This document shows positions 55,484-57,696 of a stretch of 57,696 bases of DNA, piece after piece. How positions within the stretch are numbered: position 1 is the stretch's first letter; each line of letters opens with the position of its first letter. Origin of the DNA: Rhodospirillaceae bacterium (GTDB lineage: Bacteria > Pseudomonadota > Alphaproteobacteria > UBA828); the NCBI GenBank assembly GCA_018666805.1, contig JABIXB010000289.1, positions 1 through 57,696 on the forward strand, in the 5' to 3' direction. The translations under genes and the position numbers were made by a program. The notes under the pieces were generated by a model. It had not been told where the DNA came from. It saw only the letters and a program-made list of their open reading frames with translations, and searched no databases.

Positions 55484-56881
55484 ATGACGGACGACAAGGG
55501 GTTCACACACCCTTATGTGCCAAACGCGGCGCCCGAGGCGCGGCGCTACCTGCTCAAGGCAATTGGCGTGGAGAGCGCCGATGATCTTTACGCCTCCGTG
55601 CCGCAAGAACTTCAGGTCCAGGGCCTGTTGAACTTGCCTGAGCCGATGCCGTCCGAGCATGATTTGCGCAAGCATGTCGAAGCCATTATCGGGCAGAATG
55701 AATCGTGCCGCGATCACCTCAATTTTTGCGGCGCCGGCTGTTGGCAGCATTATGTTCCCGCACTATGCGACGAGATCACCGGGCGCGGCGAATTCCTGAC
55801 CGCCTATGGCGGCGGCACCTATTCCGACCATGGCAAAAACCAGGCGATTTTCGAATTCCAAAGCCTGATCGGCGAACTGGTCGGCATGGAAGTGGTCGGC
55901 TCGCCGGCCTACGACATGGGGGCTGCGGTCAATAGTGCCGTCACCATGGCGTGCCGCATAACCGGCCGGCGCGGTGTACTTCTGTCAGGTGGAATCAGTG
56001 CCGACCGGCACTCGCAAATTCGCGGCTTTACCAAGCCGGTCGCCGATCTGACATCGATTGGTATCGACCCGGTTACCGGGCTGATGAATTTGGACGATCT
56101 CAAGGCCAAACTCACACCCGAAATTGGCGCGGTTTATTTCGAGAACCCGTCCTATCTCGGCCTGATCGAAAGCCGCGGCGAGGAGATTGCCGAGATCGTG
56201 CATGCCGCCGGCGCCATGCTGGTGGTCGGTGTCGATCCGCTCAGCCTCGGCGTGCTCGCCGCTCCCGCCGATTATGGCGCCGATATCGTCTGCGGCGATA
56301 TCCAACCGCTCGGCATCCATATGTATGGCGGCGGCGGTTGCGCCGGCTTCATCGCCAGCCGCGATGAAGAACGCTTCGTCAGCGAATTTCCGATGATCCT
56401 GATGAGCATTGCACCGGGTGCGGAGGAGGGCGATATCGGCTTTGCCTGGTCGACCATGCAACGCACCTCCTATGACAAGCGCCATGATTCGGAGGATTAT
56501 GCCGGCACCACGCAGTGGCTGTGGGGCATCGGTGCGGCGGTCTATCTCTCGCTGATGGGGCCGCAAGGCATGGACGAGCTTGGCCGCGGCATTATGCAGC
56601 GCGCGCGTTACGCGGCGCTGCGCATCAACGAACTCGACGGCGTCAAGGTAACCCATCTCGACGGCGCGTTCTTCAAGGAATTCTCCGTTGATTTTAACGG
56701 CTGCGGAAAGAGCGTGGCCGAGATCAACGCCGCATTGCTTGAGCGCGACATATTCGGCGGCAAGGATCTCAGCGCTGAATTCCCGCTATTGGGCCAATCG
56801 GCGCTTTATTGCGTCACCGAAATACACGGCAAAAAGGAAATCGACAGACTGGTCGATACGCTGCGGGAGGTGTTGTCATGA
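55484..56881 (+). CDS. gcvPA: Glycine dehydrogenase (decarboxylating) subunit 1
   Basis: THPYVPNAAPEARRYLLKAIG, FCGAGCWQHYVPALCDEI, TAYGGGTYSDHGKNQAIFEFQSLIGELVGMEV. Confidence 0.92.
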   Translation: MTDDKGFTHPYVPNAAPEARRYLLKAIGVESADDLYASVPQELQVQGLLNLPEPMPSEHDLRKHVEAIIGQNESCRDHLNFCGAGCWQHYVPALCDEITGRGEFLTAYGGGTYSDHGKNQAIFEFQSLIGELVGMEVVGSPAYDMGAAVNSAVTMACRITGRRGVLLSGGISADRHSQIRGFTKPVADLTSIGIDPVTGLMNLDDLKAKLTPEIGAVYFENPSYLGLIESRGEEIAEIVHAAGAMLVVGVDPLSLGVLAAPADYGADIVCGDIQPLGIHMYGGGGCAGFIASRDEERFVSEFPMILMSIAPGAEEGDIGFAWSTMQRTSYDKRHDSEDYAGTTQWLWGIGAAVYLSLMGPQGMDELGRGIMQRARYAALRINELDGVKVTHLDGAFFKEFSVDFNGCGKSVAEINAALLERDIFGGKDLSAEFPLLGQSALYCVTEIHGKKEIDRLVDTLREVLS

Positions 56882-57696
56882 GTGGCGCCAAGAGCAATTT
56901 TCAGGCCGCACGCTGGAACGAAGATTTGATCATGGAGCTGAGCGAGAAAGGCCAGCGCGGCATCATGCCGCCGGCGATTGACGCGGATATCGCGGCCGCG
57001 GTTGGCGATGTGGTGGCAAGCCTGCCGAAGAGTGTGCGCCGCACCGCGCCGCCTGACTTACCCGAGGTACCGCAGCATCGCGTGCTCAGGCATTTCATGC
57101 GTCTCTCGCAAATGTCGATGGGCTTCGATGTGACCACCGACATGATGGGCACTTGCACGATGAAATATAGCCCGAAGGCGCACGAGCATATTGCGCGCGG
57201 CGCCAAGCTGGCCGATCTGCATCCGTTGCAGGATATCGCCAGCCTGCAGGGCCTGTTGGAGCTGATGTACCGCTTCAACCGCATCATGTGTGCAATCTCC
57301 GGCATGGATGAATTTACCTTCCAGCCGGCGAGCGGCGCCCAGGGCATTTACACCAACGCCTGCCTGATCCGTGCCTATCACGAATCGCGCGGCGAGCTGG
57401 AGCAGCGCAACGAGATCATCACCACCTCCTTTTCCCATCCCGCCGATGCCGCGACGCCGGCAGTGGCGGGCTTCAAGGTGATTACCCTGATGCCGGGTGA
57501 GATGGGATTTGCCGGGGTCGATGCGCTGAAGGCGGCGATATCGGATCGCACCGCCGGACTGATGCTGACCAATCCTGAGGATACCGGGCAATATAATCCG
57601 AATATCCGCCAATTCGTCGATCTGGTGCATGAGGCGGGCGGGCTCTGTGCCTATGATCAGGCCAATGGCAATCCGTTGCTCGGCAAGGTGCGGGCC
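56878..57696 (+). CDS. gcvPB: Glycine dehydrogenase (decarboxylating) subunit 2, truncated by window end
   Basis: ATGA overlap with gcvPA; open frame to the window end, reading MSGAKSNFQAARWNEDLIMELSEKGQRGIMPP...HFMRLSQMSMGFDVTTDMMGTCTMKYSPKAHE. Absent from the ORF track because no stop is reached. Confidence 0.92.
   Translation, partial: MSGAKSNFQAARWNEDLIMELSEKGQRGIMPPAIDADIAAAVGDVVASLPKSVRRTAPPDLPEVPQHRVLRHFMRLSQMSMGFDVTTDMMGTCTMKYSPKAHEHIARGAKLADLHPLQDIASLQGLLELMYRFNRIMCAISGMDEFTFQPASGAQGIYTNACLIRAYHESRGELEQRNEIITTSFSHPADAATPAVAGFKVITLMPGEMGFAGVDALKAAISDRTAGLMLTNPEDTGQYNPNIRQFVDLVHEAGGLCAYDQANGNPLLGKVRA

Noticed and set aside
1-57696. tRNA/rRNA genes, IS elements, integrases, phage genes, restriction or toxin-antitoxin modules
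   Set aside because: I looked for characteristic motifs in the ORF translations and intergenic regions and found none that I can support; tRNAscan and ISfinder searches would be decisive.
55484-57696. Complete glycine cleavage operon
   Set aside because: Only gcvPA and a truncated gcvPB are visible; gcvT and gcvH are not present upstream, and the window ends inside gcvPB.

Overview
The window looks like a GC-rich alphaproteobacterial chromosome segment. It is gene-dense, with about 44 CDS I can support, and I recognised no tRNA, rRNA, CRISPR array, prophage or IS element. Main blocks: psuG; an orphan LuxR-type response regulator; an SDR followed by a complete Dpp/Opp-type peptide ABC system; NnrS; an AtzG-like/amidase pair; pyruvate carboxylase; enoyl-CoA hydratase; a CPA2-type antiporter; a VOC protein; an orphan CoxL/XDH-type molybdopterin subunit; sdaA; a Liv-type ABC system; gpt; a giant FecR/RTX surface or secreted protein locus (29434-40749); a methyltransferase/PaaK-like ligase/RidA group; an MFS transporter; a MoxR + VWA (CoxD/CoxE-like) pair; SDR and enoyl-CoA hydratase; queF with a VUT queuosine-precursor transporter; an amidase; a haloalkane-dehalogenase-like hydrolase, a PhyH dioxygenase and a D-aminoacylase-like amidohydrolase; an AEC transporter; and gcvPA/gcvPB (the latter cut by the window end). 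The most notable observation is that the 11.3 kb FecR/RTX reading frame is continuous across about 3,770 codons except for one in-frame TAG at 34705-34707. This stop sits inside a conserved repeat motif where sister copies mostly carry Ser, and a 9-bp inverted repeat starts 6 nt downstream of it. Other points of interest are a probable seven-repeat beta-propeller, candidate LapG-like cleavage motifs, a dispersed palindromic element that supplies the stop codon of the antiporter gene, a CoxL-like orphan with an altered active-site loop, and several convergent gene pairs with interlocked stop codons.
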